The notes under the pieces: generated by a model
Told to the model about the DNA's origin: nothing
Databases searched by the model: none
Seen by the model: only the letters and a program-made list of their open reading frames with translations
Made by a program: the position numbers and the translations under genes
Source of the DNA: Alitta virens
Taxonomy: Eukaryota; Annelida; Polychaeta; Phyllodocida; Nereididae
Assembly (NCBI GenBank): GCA_932294295.1
Contig: OW028574.1
Span: 13,402,215-13,466,214 of the forward strand
Direction of reading: 5' to 3'
Length of the DNA: 64,000 nucleotides
Shown here: piece after piece, positions 63,667 through 64,000 of the stretch
How the letters are laid out: each line of letters starts with the position of its first letter
Numbering within the stretch: the first letter of the stretch is position 1

Positions 63667-64000
63667 GTGTAAGGTTCCTGAATGAAGACGAAGAACGTAA
63701 AGTCCAGTTTGAATTGTTTATTTGCCCCGCCCCGCCGTACAACCTGCCTACTGCTTGCTTCTCCAGCTACTGATGCAGCCTGGGTGTATTCCCGCCAAGA
63801 CCCCGTGGTCACGTGGTCCGGGTCACCCAGTCCACATTTGGGCGGGGGCCTAGCTCAGAGGTAGCGCTCTGGGCCTCCAACCGCTGGGTCCCGGGTTCGA
63901 TTCCCGGTCGAGCCTAAGTTGGATGGCTGTTTCCTCCTTCATCTCATTGCCATGGTCTCTGCCTGTCCTAATTAGCCCAATTGGTGCAGAAATACAGGAC
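63667..64000 (-). mobile_element. LTR with SINE, cut by window end
   Basis: The left flank is the same as for the LTR at 39668, but this LTR contains the SINE (from 63839, after CACCCAGTCCACATT at 63824-63838), as in the LTR at 41565. Whether it is a solo LTR or a full element cannot be seen. Confidence 0.75.

Larger units (their letters stand above)
43363..64000. repeat. Tandem duplication unit 2 (GANAB), cut by window end
   Basis: Colinear copy of 19491-39867 with small indels. Copy-specific changes include a 183-bp tandem repeat at 52191-52556, a 158-bp deletion at the end of the coding region, complete foldback ends at 44524, and an LTR at 63667 that carries the SINE. Confidence 0.88.

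Overview
This is animal nuclear DNA. It is AT-rich, genes are split into many short exons with standard GT-AG introns, and the introns hold LINE, SINE, LTR, Tc1-like, MITE, foldback-like and Helitron-like elements. Three animal genes can be read through splice sites: the 3' half of XPC (DNA damage recognition), a forkhead gene closest to FoxQ2, and the glucosidase II alpha subunit (GANAB, ER glycoprotein processing). A marine invertebrate, perhaps a hemichordate or echinoderm, fits the gene structures, the FoxQ2-like gene and the foldback elements. That placement is an inference. All genes are on the + strand.

Layout. 1-6914: the last 15 exons of XPC, with the start of the gene to the left of the window. 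8772-11096: FoxQ2-like copy 1 (362 aa). 11274-12213: a Tc1-type DNA element. 12234-18619: a second copy of the XPC-3'/Fox block. In it the XPC part has lost 2.2 kb and is a three-exon relic, while the Fox gene (363 aa) is intact. 19563-37529: GANAB copy 1 (921 aa). 39668-41984: a minus-strand LTR retrotransposon carrying a nested LINE and a nested SINE. 43435-61677: GANAB copy 2 (918 aa), very similar to copy 1 but with a rewritten C-terminus. 61678-64000: the copy of the GANAB 3' flank, ending in another LTR with the same SINE.

The window is therefore built from two neighbouring tandem duplications, XPC-3'/FoxQ2 and GANAB. The Fox copies differ by about 2% in their last exon (hand count); the GANAB copies look closer. 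The main find is in GANAB. Both copies carry two versions of exon 14, each exactly 203 nt, with the same phases and about half the residues identical. Including both or neither would break the frame, so the pair looks like mutually exclusive exons within the catalytic barrel, between the WLDIEH and WNDMNEPS motifs. The GANAB duplication starts only 72 bp upstream of the ATG. That stretch still holds a TGACGTGG element (UPRE-like) and a YY1-like sequence over the start codon.

XPC acts in nuclear nucleotide excision repair, the Fox protein is a nuclear transcription factor, and GANAB trims glucose from N-glycans in the ER. They are neighbours, not a pathway. The tandem copies could partly be assembly artefacts from a heterozygous genome. 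Nested insertions, a microhomology junction and copy-specific deletions favour at least some real rearrangement.
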